Shown here piece by piece: positions 32,916 through 42,608 of a DNA stretch of 64,000 nucleotides. A program made the position numbers and the translations under genes. The notes beneath the pieces are model-generated. The model was given only the letters and a program-made list of their open reading frames with translations. It did no database searches and was not told the origin of the DNA. The stretch is from an uncultured PS1 clade bacterium. Its GTDB lineage: Bacteria; Pseudomonadota; Alphaproteobacteria; RS24. The DNA lies in contig CACNWB010000003.1 of assembly GCA_902624095.1 (NCBI GenBank), forward strand, positions 1 through 64,000, read 5' to 3'. How positions within the stretch are numbered: the first letter of the stretch is position 1; each line of letters starts with the position of its first letter.

Positions 32916-35900
32916 ATGGAGATTTTCGCAATGCGCATGCGGTTGCTGACTTTTCTGGTGCCGATCACGCTGGTGATTGCTGCGGCATTTCTCGTGCCCT
33001 TAATAGTCGATATTGACGCACGCCGCGACCAAATTACCGCGCAAATCAGCCGCGACATGAATATTGATATAAATGCGCACGGACCAGTGACCTTGCGCCT
33101 TTTGCCCAGCCCGGCCTTGCAATTTGAAAACATTATATCGGTCATCAATCTGCCAGAACGGAGAAAGCTAGAAGGGGAGCAGGAGGCACCAAGCGAGCAG
33201 GACGAGCAAAGTGCTACCCCAAGGCCCTCTATGGTAGTAGCTGCCAAGCAGGTTGATGCTGGCGTGTCGTTGGTCGCCCTGTTTGACGGTAGTTTGACGG
33301 TCCACAATCTGGCTTTACGTCAGGGCGAGATACGCATTATCGGTTTGGATAATGCACGCACCGCCACGAATGCGCTTCGGCTTTCGCCAGTGCCGGAAAT
33401 CACCTTTGTTGATATGCAGCTGATTATCCAGCGCAAACGCGCCGCGCCACTACGCCTGGCCGGGTTGAGCGGCAGGTTTCAAGCCGACGCTGCCGACGGC
33501 CCGTTCCGTATCACCGTGCAAAGGCAGGGGCGAGGCCTGCGGTCTGTATCGCTTGACGCTCGTATTGGTAGTTTTGTTACCAACCGGCTGCCCTTGCGTT
33601 TGTCAGCGCGCATGGGAACCGATAGTGGTCTGCAATTTAACGGATTTTTCAACCAGCGCCCAAAAGCAACTGTGGAAGGCGAAATATCATTGCGCGACAA
33701 GCGTCTTATACCCAATATTCTCTCCAAACTGGCCCTTGAAACAGTAACTGTGACCTCTCAGACAGCAAGCGTCGACGGCCTGATCCGCCTCACGGAGGTT
33801 GGGTTATTCGGGGACAATCTCGAAATCGGCGCGCTTCAGACCCAGTTTCAATCCCAGGTCGGCATTATCTGGCCCCGTACCGAGGCCACGGCTTTGCAGA
33901 TTAATTCGCGGCTCAGTGCCGATGAGATTGACTTTGACCTGATCAGGCCGATGCCCCAAGCCCAAAAGCCTGTTGAGACAGAAACTGCCGATGATCCGTT
34001 TCACCAAATCTGGCCGGCAGTCGACTTTGACGCAAGTATATTGTCAGGACGTTTTTCGTTGGGCGGGGAGGTCGGTCGCAATTTTGTTATCGATTTGAGA
34101 GCCGGGGAAAACGGCGCACGCATCAACCGCTTCAGTGCGGATTTGCCGTTCAATTCATCCATCTTGGCTGCTGCCGAGCTTGCTGGCCCTCCGGGTGCGA
34201 TGAAGCTGTCGGGCGACATGGCGTTGCGTAGTTCCGACAGTGTCGCCGCGTTGCTCTGGCTGGGCGCGCAAGCTGGATATGATTTGTCGGCTGTCGCCGA
34301 AACAGTTGATGAGCCGCTACTTCAACGCATGGGGCTGGTGACCGAGTTTAGTATTGAGTCCGAACAGGTCAAGCTGCGCGGCCTGACGGGGCGCATTGGC
34401 AGCGATCAGCTTAAACTTGACCTTGACCTATCGCGAAGGGACACGCTGCGGGGGCATTTGGATTTGCATCTGTCGCAAGCGAATTTGCAAACCTTCGGGT
34501 TAATGGAGAATGTCAAATTGTCCCACCAAGCTCCGTTTCCGCTTTTGGATTTGCCAATTGGAAACTGGTTGCAGAACCTGTTGCGATCGGGTGCCGCCGC
34601 ATCGCGCGATTTCACTTTTAACCTACGCAGTGAAGACATTCGCGCCGACAATATCCGACTGGGACCTGTGACGATCAACGGACGCATTATTGACAACACA
34701 CTGGAATTGGATGTTTTACAGTTAGACGATTACCTGAATTCGACATTCACTATAACCGGCTCATTGCGTCATGACGGTCAGGCCAGTGACGGCGCGCTGG
34801 ATATTGCGGTGGATACGCCAAATGCATCGCGTATGCTGTCCCCGCTTTTGGAAGCTGTTGAACCCTTGTATCTGGATGTTTCCGGTCCGCTGTCGCTTGC
34901 GTCCAACCTGCGACTTCCCGCACGCAATGACCCTGATTGGCCCAATGTTAAGATTGCCGGTAAGGGAAAATTGGGAAATCTTGATATTGACTTGGACATT
35001 CGCACACCCGTCCGGGACTTGGCGCTCGATGCGGCCGGCACACGCCTTGATTTGACGCTGAAGGGATCAGCAAATGAAATGACCGCGCGCCTCGGCATGC
35101 CGGTAACGCGAGCGCCAGAACAATCGGCCGTGGTGTCCTTGTCCACCAATGCGCAGCCCGGTTCGGTGTCCCGTCTGGAGGCTGAATTGGCCGTGGACAA
35201 AGATTTGTTCTCCCTGTCGGGCACGGTGCGGCCCGGACCTGCGGGGCGGCGCATTGAAGGATTGATGCGTGCCGTTGGCACAGATGTTTTACCCTATATA
35301 GGGCTCGTGCGTGGGTCGGAAAGTAAGGTGGCATTTTCCGGCACCTCACAAATTGTGATGCAACAGGAAGGGATAAGTTTTTCAAATATCGATCTGGGGC
35401 TTGGCGCTGGACTCCTTACTGGAGAAGGCGTCATGGAATTTGCTGGCGAAGTTTCCGGCACCCGCAATAATCTGACAGCTAATCTGCTGCTGGATGCGCT
35501 TGACCTTGACCCGTTTCTGCCCGCATTTGACCCCGAAACTGGATGGTCGAAAACCCCCATTGGTTGGCAACTTCTTGGTGCCAGCGATGCCAATTTGCAA
35601 TTGCGTTTGACCAATGCCGCCCTGCTCGGCGTGCGGGTGGATGCCTTACGGACAAATATCAAACTGATCGAAGGCGTGCTGGAAGCCCAGGACATCACGG
35701 CCAGTATTTTGGGCGGCCAGTTTGAATTTGATGCCCAGGCTGAGGGCGGCGAGTTGACGCCATCCTTTCAGTTTATCGGCAGTTTTACCGATTTTGACTT
35801 GGACAGGCTGTTGACACATGCCTATGCGCGGTCGACCCTGCGCGCTCTCGTTTCGGGGAACTTCTCGTTTCAGGGGCGCGGCACATCAACCCGCAACATT

Positions 35901-36305
35901 GTTGCGTCGCTTTCGGGGGCGGCACAGGTTGAAATCCAGTCTGGCACTTTTGAGGCGTTTAACGTAGTCCAGCTACGAAACGGTTTGGGCGTTTTTAAAG
36001 ACAGAACCCAAGACGAACTGGCCGATGCATATTTCTGGAAAGGCCGAGAGAATTTCAGTCGCGGATTGGGCCTTTTAGCCTTGCGCGAAGGACACCTTCA
36101 AACAAACGCATTGGAGATTTTACGCCAAGACGACCGTCTGCTTGCCAAGATGAGTGGCTATATCGATTTCGTGGAACAACGCCTTGAAGTCCAATCCCTG
36201 TTTTTTAATAATCTGGGGCGTAAAGCGCTAAGCTTGGACTTGACGGACGCGCTTGATGCGCCGCGTTATGCGGTTTCGCGGGTGGACGCGCCTTCGACGC
36301 AATAG
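32916..36305 (+). CDS. AsmA-family protein (large envelope protein)
   Basis: N-terminal TM; 'ITAQISRDMNIDINAHGPVTLRLLPSPALQFENI'; C-terminal AsmA-like 'SLSGAAQVEIQSGTFEAFNVVQ'. Start could be ATG 32931. Confidence 0.88.
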   Translation: MEIFAMRMRLLTFLVPITLVIAAAFLVPLIVDIDARRDQITAQISRDMNIDINAHGPVTLRLLPSPALQFENIISVINLPERRKLEGEQEAPSEQDEQSATPRPSMVVAAKQVDAGVSLVALFDGSLTVHNLALRQGEIRIIGLDNARTATNALRLSPVPEITFVDMQLIIQRKRAAPLRLAGLSGRFQADAADGPFRITVQRQGRGLRSVSLDARIGSFVTNRLPLRLSARMGTDSGLQFNGFFNQRPKATVEGEISLRDKRLIPNILSKLALETVTVTSQTASVDGLIRLTEVGLFGDNLEIGALQTQFQSQVGIIWPRTEATALQINSRLSADEIDFDLIRPMPQAQKPVETETADDPFHQIWPAVDFDASILSGRFSLGGEVGRNFVIDLRAGENGARINRFSADLPFNSSILAAAELAGPPGAMKLSGDMALRSSDSVAALLWLGAQAGYDLSAVAETVDEPLLQRMGLVTEFSIESEQVKLRGLTGRIGSDQLKLDLDLSRRDTLRGHLDLHLSQANLQTFGLMENVKLSHQAPFPLLDLPIGNWLQNLLRSGAAASRDFTFNLRSEDIRADNIRLGPVTINGRIIDNTLELDVLQLDDYLNSTFTITGSLRHDGQASDGALDIAVDTPNASRMLSPLLEAVEPLYLDVSGPLSLASNLRLPARNDPDWPNVKIAGKGKLGNLDIDLDIRTPVRDLALDAAGTRLDLTLKGSANEMTARLGMPVTRAPEQSAVVSLSTNAQPGSVSRLEAELAVDKDLFSLSGTVRPGPAGRRIEGLMRAVGTDVLPYIGLVRGSESKVAFSGTSQIVMQQEGISFSNIDLGLGAGLLTGEGVMEFAGEVSGTRNNLTANLLLDALDLDPFLPAFDPETGWSKTPIGWQLLGASDANLQLRLTNAALLGVRVDALRTNIKLIEGVLEAQDITASILGGQFEFDAQAEGGELTPSFQFIGSFTDFDLDRLLTHAYARSTLRALVSGNFSFQGRGTSTRNIVASLSGAAQVEIQSGTFEAFNVVQLRNGLGVFKDRTQDELADAYFWKGRENFSRGLGLLALREGHLQTNALEILRQDDRLLAKMSGYIDFVEQRLEVQSLFFNNLGRKALSLDLTDALDAPRYAVSRVDAPSTQ

Positions 36306-36309
36306 TTGT

Positions 36310-36522
36310 TCAGGTCCCGCGCGCCCAGATTAACACGGCAACCCGCAAAGCACTCGTCAGACTGCTGTTGCGCGGGCGCGCATCAATTTCTGCAATCTTG
36401 TCAGCAAGCGACATGTTGTGTGCCGCCGCCATGTTGGACAAGGCCGTCCAGAAACTCGGCTCCAAGGAAATGCTGGTCGCATGTCCGGCGATGGTAATCG
36501 AGCGTTTGGTCGGCTTTTCCAA
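36310..36522 (-). CDS. Ribbon-helix-helix domain protein (RHH_4-like)
   Basis: KRSITIAGHATSISLEPSFWTALSNMAAAHNMSLADKIAEID...SALRVAVL. Confidence 0.8.
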   Translation of the reverse strand: MEKPTKRSITIAGHATSISLEPSFWTALSNMAAAHNMSLADKIAEIDARPRNSSLTSALRVAVLIWARGT

Positions 36523-36537
36523 AATTACCTCGCGAGC

Positions 36538-37929
36538 TTATTTTGGCGCGATCATATCTTCGGGCTGAACAATCTTGTCAAATTCCGCGTCGGTGACATA
36601 GCCGCCTCCAACCGCTTCCTCCCGCAAGGTCGTGCCGTTTTTATGCGCGGCTTTGGCAATCACCGTAGCATTGTCATAGCCGATTTGCGGTGCAAGTGCG
36701 GTCACAAGCATGAGAGAGCGTTCCATCAGCATTGTGATATTGGACGTGTTCGGTTCAATGCCAACCACACAATTATCGGTGAAACTTGTCGCCGCATCGC
36801 CGATCAACCGCATGGACTGAATAAGATTATAGGCCATAACTGGTTTGAAAACATTCAGTTCCATATGGCCTTGCGCACCGGCTACCGAAATTGTCGTATG
36901 GTTACCCATTACTTGCGCGCACACCATGGTCAGTGCCTCGCACTGGGTCGGGTTTACTTTACCGGGCATGATTGAGGAGCCTGGTTCGTTTTCTGGCAGG
37001 CTCAACTCGCCCAGGCCGGAGCGTGGGCCCGACCCCAGCAGGCGAATATCATTGGCGATTTTGCTAAGAGATGCGGCAACCGTGTTCAACATGCCCGACA
37101 TTTCCACAAATGCGTCATGGGCGGCCAGCGCCTCGAATTTATTTTCGGCCGTGACGAATTCAAGACCTGTGAAGCCGGCGACCTCGGCGGCAAAAGCTTC
37201 GGCAAATCCGGGCTTGGCGTTGAGGCCCGTGCCGACCGCCGTGCCGCCCTGGGCCAGCGCCAGCAATCGAGGCAGGGAGGTGCGAACACGCTCAAGCGCA
37301 TATTTTATTTGTGTCGTATAGCCGGAAAATTCCTGACCCAGTGTCAGCGGTGTTGCGTCTTGCAAATGCGTGCGCCCGATTTTAACAATGTCGGCCCATG
37401 CGCCTACCTTGTCCGATAGCGCGGCGTGCAAATGTTCCAGCGCTGGCAACAGCCTGCCGGCGGCTTCTTCGGCGGCCGCAATATGCATGGCGGTCGGAAA
37501 AGTGTCATTGGATGACTGGCTGCGGTTGCAATGGTCATTGGGATGCACGGGCTGCTTGGAGCCCATTTTTCCGCCCAACATTTCAATAGCGCGGTTGGAA
37601 ATAACTTCATTGGCATTCATATTTGACTGTGTGCCCGAACCGGTTTGCCAGATAACAAGTGGGAAGTGTTCATTGAGCGCGCCATTGGCAACTTCTTGTG
37701 CCGCTTTCACAATCGCTTCGCCGGTTTCGGTGTCCAGATTGTTAAGCTGCATATTGGCTTTCGCTGCTGCCATTTTCACAATTCCCAGCGCGCGAATTAG
37801 TGGTAAGGGCATGGTTTCATTGCTGATTTTGAAATTACTGAGAGAGCGTTGTGTCTGCGCACCCCAGTATTTATCCGCTGGCACCTCTAGGGGACCAAAA
37901 CTGTCGGTTTCCGTGCGTGTCGCTGTCAT
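36538..37929 (-). CDS. fumC: Class II fumarate hydratase
   Basis: [49 protein letters not shown]. Confidence 0.96.
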   Translation of the reverse strand: MTATRTETDSFGPLEVPADKYWGAQTQRSLSNFKISNETMPLPLIRALGIVKMAAAKANMQLNNLDTETGEAIVKAAQEVANGALNEHFPLVIWQTGSGTQSNMNANEVISNRAIEMLGGKMGSKQPVHPNDHCNRSQSSNDTFPTAMHIAAAEEAAGRLLPALEHLHAALSDKVGAWADIVKIGRTHLQDATPLTLGQEFSGYTTQIKYALERVRTSLPRLLALAQGGTAVGTGLNAKPGFAEAFAAEVAGFTGLEFVTAENKFEALAAHDAFVEMSGMLNTVAASLSKIANDIRLLGSGPRSGLGELSLPENEPGSSIMPGKVNPTQCEALTMVCAQVMGNHTTISVAGAQGHMELNVFKPVMAYNLIQSMRLIGDAATSFTDNCVVGIEPNTSNITMLMERSLMLVTALAPQIGYDNATVIAKAAHKNGTTLREEAVGGGYVTDAEFDKIVQPEDMIAPK

Positions 37930-38006
37930 GATGCATCTCTCCTAACCTGTTTTTCGGGTCTAGCATGAGATGGCATACGCGCCAAGCGGCCTCGCGCCTG
38001 TTTTAC

Positions 38007-38513
38007 CTATTTGTCGCGAAACGTATCGAGATTTAAAACTTCACCGGTTCTCGGCTCTTTGGCTTCGGGCGCATCTGGCTCATTTTGGTCAGATGTGTTC
38101 TCAGATATGTCTTCCCGCGCAGAAGAGGGCGCGGAGGGTGCCTCATCCAACATCTGTTCCTGATTAGCGGGAAAGCGCAATCCATATTCGACAGAGGGGT
38201 CGAAGAAAGCCAAGACGGTGGCAAACGGAATGCGAAGTGTCTGCACCACACCATCAAAAGCCAGATCGACTTGAAAGCCGAGATCTGAAACGCTGAGATT
38301 TTCAAACTGGTGCTGTAACACAATCGTCATTTCGTCGCCCTGACGCGCGCGCAAATCATCCGGCATGTCAACGCCCGGATGTTGCGGGGCAAAGGTGATA
38401 TAGAAATGATGTTCGCCAGGCAGCCCGTCTTTCGCTACGCTTTCAAGTGCGTCACGAACAATGCTCATCATGGCATTGTGGGTCATGGTCTGGTAGTCGA
38501 GCGCTTCTGTCAT
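38007..38513 (-). CDS. sspB: SspB (ClpXP adaptor, alphaproteobacterial type)
   Basis: LPGEHHFYITFAPQHPGVDMPDDLRARQGDEMTIVLQHQFENLSVSDLGFQVDLAFDGVVQTLRIPF. Confidence 0.87.
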   Translation of the reverse strand: MTEALDYQTMTHNAMMSIVRDALESVAKDGLPGEHHFYITFAPQHPGVDMPDDLRARQGDEMTIVLQHQFENLSVSDLGFQVDLAFDGVVQTLRIPFATVLAFFDPSVEYGLRFPANQEQMLDEAPSAPSSAREDISENTSDQNEPDAPEAKEPRTGEVLNLDTFRDK

Positions 38514-38579
38514 ATCTGAACCTGGCCCCGCGAACCTGGCATTAAAAGAAATGGAAGGCTTCTGTTGCCAGGTGCCTTC

Positions 38580-38865
38580 CGGACCCCGCCATCACCAGCG
38601 ACGGCAATGGACTTTAATTGAAGTTGAGGCGCTGACTAGGCAGCGACTGCTACTTCCGCGTAGTTGTCATTTGCAACTATCAGATTGGCCCGATAACGGT
38701 GGGTACCATGCCGAGCGACGGAAACAACCTTTACGCCCTCGTCGATCCTGGTTCGCCCCCATAAGCCAGCGTGTTGCCGGAATTGGAAATGGTGGAGGCG
38801 CCGGGTACTGCCCCCGGGTCCGATGGGTTTATTGCGAAGTCCGTGTATCGCCATAGTCGGCAAGC
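38580..38865 (-). ncRNA. ssrA: Permuted two-piece tmRNA; outer ends approximate
   Basis: Coding piece 5' GGGGGCGAACCAGGATCGACG starts at 38760; tag frame 38639-38674 encodes ANDNYAEVAVAA followed by TAG at 38636-38638; acceptor piece ends GCGCCTCCACCA (CCACCA at 38790-38795); 29-nt intervening segment. Confidence 0.92.
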
Positions 38866-38943
38866 CGACACCAGTGATATAGCATTCTTCACAGCAAAAT
38901 CATAGTGTTTCGCCAAAAGCCGTTGCGTGGCCCACGCAGAATC

Positions 38944-39753
38944 GTGAATGATGCGCTCATGCAACAATATCTCGATCTTCTCCAGCGCGTTGTTGATGAT
39001 GGCGTGGAGCGTGGCGACCGGACAGGCACCGGAACGCGCTCTATTTTCGGCCACCAAATGCGGTTTGACCTTGCGCAGGGTTTTCCGATGCTGACTACGA
39101 AAAAACTCCATTTGAAGTCAATCATCCACGAACTGTTGTGGTTTTTGTCGGGCGATACGAATATTGCCTATCTCAACGAAAAAGGGGTTTCCATCTGGAA
39201 TGAATGGGCCGATGAGAACGGGGATCTGGGGCCAGTTTATGGTCGCCAGTGGCGAAGTTGGCAGACTTCGGATGGTCGCCACATCGACCAGATTTCGCAA
39301 CTTGTCGCGCAATTGACTTCAAATCCGGAATCGCGGCGTCACATTGTGACAGCCTGGAACCCTGCCGATGTTGACGAGATGGCGCTGCCGCCATGCCACT
39401 GCCTGTTTCAGTTTTATGTGGCCGACGGCAAACTGTCATGCCAGCTTTACCAGCGTTCAGCGGATATTTTTCTGGGCGTCCCTTTCAATATTGCCTCATA
39501 TGCGCTTTTGACACTGATGCTGGCGCAAGTTTGCGATCTGGAGGCTGGCGATTTCGTGCACACGCTGGGCGACGCTCATCTTTATTTGAACCATTTGGAA
39601 CAAACCCGCCTGCAACTTGAACGCACTCCCGGTGCCCTGCCGAGTTTGCGGATAAACCCCGACAAGAAGAATATTTTTGGATTCGTTTTTGATGATTTCG
39701 AGCTGCTGGATTATCAGGCGCAGGCGCATATTCCAGCGCCAGTGGCGGTGTAG
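38944..39753 (+). CDS. thyA: Thymidylate synthase
   Basis: [55 protein letters not shown] 38944 or ATG 38959 start. Confidence 0.95.
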   Translation: MNDALMQQYLDLLQRVVDDGVERGDRTGTGTRSIFGHQMRFDLAQGFPMLTTKKLHLKSIIHELLWFLSGDTNIAYLNEKGVSIWNEWADENGDLGPVYGRQWRSWQTSDGRHIDQISQLVAQLTSNPESRRHIVTAWNPADVDEMALPPCHCLFQFYVADGKLSCQLYQRSADIFLGVPFNIASYALLTLMLAQVCDLEAGDFVHTLGDAHLYLNHLEQTRLQLERTPGALPSLRINPDKKNIFGFVFDDFELLDYQAQAHIPAPVAV

Positions 39754-39758
39754 CCCCC

Positions 39759-40271
39759 GTGCAGATTATGCACATCGAGATGATTGTGGCGGTTGCCGAA
39801 AACGGGGTGATCGGCAATCAGGGCGATATGCCGTGGCGCTTGCCGGGCGATCTTGCCCATTTCAAAGAAATCACCATGGGGTGTTCGGTAATAATGGGTC
39901 GCCGAACATGGAGCTCAATCGGGCGTCCGTTGCCGGGGCGCAAAAATATTGTTCTGTCGCGCCAAATATCAGGTTTCGAGCCCGCTTTGCCGCCGGGGGT
40001 GGCTTGCGTGGCCTCGCCGGAGGCGGCATTGGCCCTGTGCGCGGATGCCCCGCGCGTCATGATTATCGGTGGTGGAGAGATTTATCGCATTTTCGAAGCT
40101 CAAGCCATGCGTATTCATCTGACGCAGGTGCATGCGAAGCCGCCGGGGGACACGCATTTTGCGCTGGCAGATCCTGTCGCTTGGCAAGAAACAGAGACGA
40201 TATTCCGCGCCGCTGGTGAAGAAGATAGCGCCGATTACAGTTTCGTGACGCTGGAAAGAAAGACTTTGTAA
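39759..40271 (+). CDS. folA: Dihydrofolate reductase
   Basis: MIVAVAENGVIGNQGDMPWRLPGDLAHFKEITMG, VIMGRRTWSSIG. Confidence 0.94.
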   Translation: MQIMHIEMIVAVAENGVIGNQGDMPWRLPGDLAHFKEITMGCSVIMGRRTWSSIGRPLPGRKNIVLSRQISGFEPALPPGVACVASPEAALALCADAPRVMIIGGGEIYRIFEAQAMRIHLTQVHAKPPGDTHFALADPVAWQETETIFRAAGEEDSADYSFVTLERKTL

Positions 40272-41179
40272 TGGAGGAATTTTGTTCAGGCCTACTGTTT
40301 CCCGAAGGGCCGATTGCCATGTCGGATGGCAGTGTCATTTTGGTCGAGATTGCCCGCGGAACGCTGAGCCGTGTCACGCCGGGCGGTGTGCTTGAAGTGG
40401 TGGCCGATCTCGGCGGCGGGCCGAATGGTGCCGCCATCGGGCCCGATGGCGCAGTTTATGTCTGCAATAATGGCGGCTTTTCATGGCTGGAGATTGGCGG
40501 TCGCATTTATCCGCATGACAGGCCGGATGATTATTCCGGCGGGCGTATTGAACGCGTTGACCTGGCAACGGGCGCGGTTGAGCGGCTCTACGATAGGTGC
40601 GACGACCATGCCCTAGTTGCCCCGAATGACATTGTGTTCGACCGCACGGGCGGTTTCTGGTTCACTGATTTGGGCAAATCCTACGACCGCCTCAAGGATA
40701 GAGGCGCCGTCTATTACGCCAAGCCCGATGGCAGCCATATCGAGCAGGTGGTTTTTCCCATTGAAACGCCTAACGGAATCGGCCTGAGCCCCGACGAAAA
40801 CACCGTCTATGTGGCTGAAACACAGGGTGGACGGCTGTGGGGGTTTGATATTGAAAGCCCGGGAAAACTGAAACCACCGGCACAAGCATTGCCGTCTGCC
40901 TTTGTCGCGTCCCCTGTCGGGCTCAACTATTTCGACTCGCTCGCCTTAGAAGCGGACGGCACCGTAGCTGTTGCGACCATTGCCAATGGGGGCATTTCGC
41001 GTATCTCGCCCGAAGACGGATCGATATCACATGTGCCGACCGATGACGGCATGACAACCAATATTTGTTTTGGCGGCGATGATTTACGCACCGCCTTTAT
41101 AACCCTGTCATCGACGGGGCGTCTGGTGAAAGCGCAATGGGACGCGCCTGGCCTGCCGCTTAATTTTTTGAACCTGTAA
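40271..41179 (+). CDS. SMP-30/gluconolactonase family protein
   Basis: FPEGPIAMSDGSVILVEI, GGPNGAAIGPDGAVYVCNNGG, APNDIVFDRTGGFWFTDLGK, ETPNGIGLSPDENTVYVAET. Confidence 0.88.
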   Translation: MEEFCSGLLFPEGPIAMSDGSVILVEIARGTLSRVTPGGVLEVVADLGGGPNGAAIGPDGAVYVCNNGGFSWLEIGGRIYPHDRPDDYSGGRIERVDLATGAVERLYDRCDDHALVAPNDIVFDRTGGFWFTDLGKSYDRLKDRGAVYYAKPDGSHIEQVVFPIETPNGIGLSPDENTVYVAETQGGRLWGFDIESPGKLKPPAQALPSAFVASPVGLNYFDSLALEADGTVAVATIANGGISRISPEDGSISHVPTDDGMTTNICFGGDDLRTAFITLSSTGRLVKAQWDAPGLPLNFLNL

Positions 41180-41357
41180 CAGCGCTTTTCGCGGATACAA
41201 ATTCGGGCAGCACAACCGCCTGCCCGCAATGCCGATTACCCTGCTCGTTCACCTGCTGAAGCGGCGGGCCGTCAAGCAAATAGCCGTTGCGCAAGGCACC
41301 GCTCACCCGCTGGCAAAAAGCGACATCATCGTCACCGGTCAAGAGGCGGTAGGCTTT
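41160..41357 (-). CDS. DUF1737-like small protein; start uncertain
   Basis: Frame reads KAYRLLTGDDDVAFCQRVSGALRNGYLLDGPPLQ...; only the TTG at 41342 is a plausible start and it lies inside the family-like segment. Convergent overlap with the SMP-30 gene. Confidence 0.6.
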   Translation of the reverse strand, partial: KAYRLLTGDDDVAFCQRVSGALRNGYLLDGPPLQQVNEQGNRHCGQAVVLPEFVSAKSAVTGSKN

Positions 41358-41371
41358 TTATTTGTCACACG

Positions 41372-42421
41372 TCATGTTTTTGCACCCTCCAGCAGTCCAA
41401 TTAATTTTTGCGCAAGCTCAACAAAGGCAAGTGACGCCGCGCTTTGCGGCGCGTCAATGACCACGGGCACACCGGTTTCGGCAGCGGCATGGATTTCCGC
41501 GTCCAGCGGTAAGCTCATCAGCGCATCCTTGCCGGGATTGCCGAAAGGGTGCATTCGCGTACCATCCGGCGCCGTCATAAAGGCCATATTTTCAACAAGG
41601 CCGAGCACTGGCACATTGGTTTTTTCAAACATGGCCCTTGCGCGCCGTACATCGGCCTGCGCCAGCGCGCTGGGAGTTGAAACCACAACCGCACCGTTGA
41701 CCGGAATGCGTTGCGCCGTGGTGAGCTGAATGTCGCCCGTTCCCGGTGGCATGTCCAGCACCAAGACATCCAGTTCCGGCCATTCAACGTCATCAAGCAT
41801 TTGAATGAGGGCGGTCTGCACCATTGGTCCACGCCAAATCATCGCCTGTTCGGGCGGTACCATATAGCCGATCGACATCGTGTGCAGGCCGTGGCACTCG
41901 ACGGGGACGAGCTTTTTTTCAGCCGTCGTGGCGGGGCGCCCAGTCACATTTAATAGCTGCGGCAGTGACGGCCCGTAAATATCCGCATCAAGCAGGCCGA
42001 CACGTAAGCCCTGGGCCTGCAATGCTGCGGCCAGATTGACGGCGACGGTGGATTTTCCGACCCCGCCCTTGCCGCTGGCCACCGCAATTACGCGCGTTAT
42101 TTTGGCAAAAATCTCAGGTGCATCTCTATTTGGAGGCGCTGTGTCGCCCGGTTTTTGCATGCTTGGCGCCTCATTATGCGCGGTTAGTACGCAAGTTACG
42201 GACGTAACCCCAGCCACGCCGAGCGTTGCGTTTTCCGCCGCAGATTGCAAATCAGCCAAAGTGCTTTCCGGCAGGCCGGCCACATCCAGCGAAAACCCCA
42301 CATTCGACTCGCGTAAGACAAGCCCCTGCACACGGCCAGAGGCGATTATATCGGTGTCTCCCGACGGGTCGCGCACTTGCGAAAGTGCCGCGCGAATGTC
42401 GGTCTCGGATAAATCGGTCAT
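41372..42421 (-). CDS. Mrp/ApbC-type iron-sulfur carrier P-loop ATPase
   Basis: VIAVASGKGGVGKSTVAVNLAAALQ, LDADIYGPSLPQLL, LDMPPGTGDIQLT; start moved to ATG 42421. Confidence 0.94.
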   Translation of the reverse strand: MTDLSETDIRAALSQVRDPSGDTDIIASGRVQGLVLRESNVGFSLDVAGLPESTLADLQSAAENATLGVAGVTSVTCVLTAHNEAPSMQKPGDTAPPNRDAPEIFAKITRVIAVASGKGGVGKSTVAVNLAAALQAQGLRVGLLDADIYGPSLPQLLNVTGRPATTAEKKLVPVECHGLHTMSIGYMVPPEQAMIWRGPMVQTALIQMLDDVEWPELDVLVLDMPPGTGDIQLTTAQRIPVNGAVVVSTPSALAQADVRRARAMFEKTNVPVLGLVENMAFMTAPDGTRMHPFGNPGKDALMSLPLDAEIHAAAETGVPVVIDAPQSAASLAFVELAQKLIGLLEGAKT

Positions 42422-42506
42422 GTGTTTTTCTTTCGTCGCCCGCCTTGAAAAAAGGCTGCGCCCTGCCCACATTTAAATGTGTTACTTCACTGATATATAG
42501 ACATGT

Positions 42507-42530
42507 AATGAGACGGGGCAAGGTCTCATT
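42507..42530. repeat. Perfect 8-bp inverted repeat between divergent mrp and hflK
   Basis: AATGAGAC-ggggcaag-GTCTCATT. Confidence 0.8.
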
Positions 42531-42608
42531 GTGATTGGCGGCGCGGTGACCTATATAGAGAGCGAGTTCATGAAAACACGCTGAACCGCGCGGCATAAGG
42601 AGAAATAA

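Noticed and set aside
38636-38863. 75-aa minus-strand ORF ending ANDNYAEVAVAA
   Set aside because: Not a CDS; only the last 12 codons are the tmRNA tag, the rest is tmRNA and spacer.
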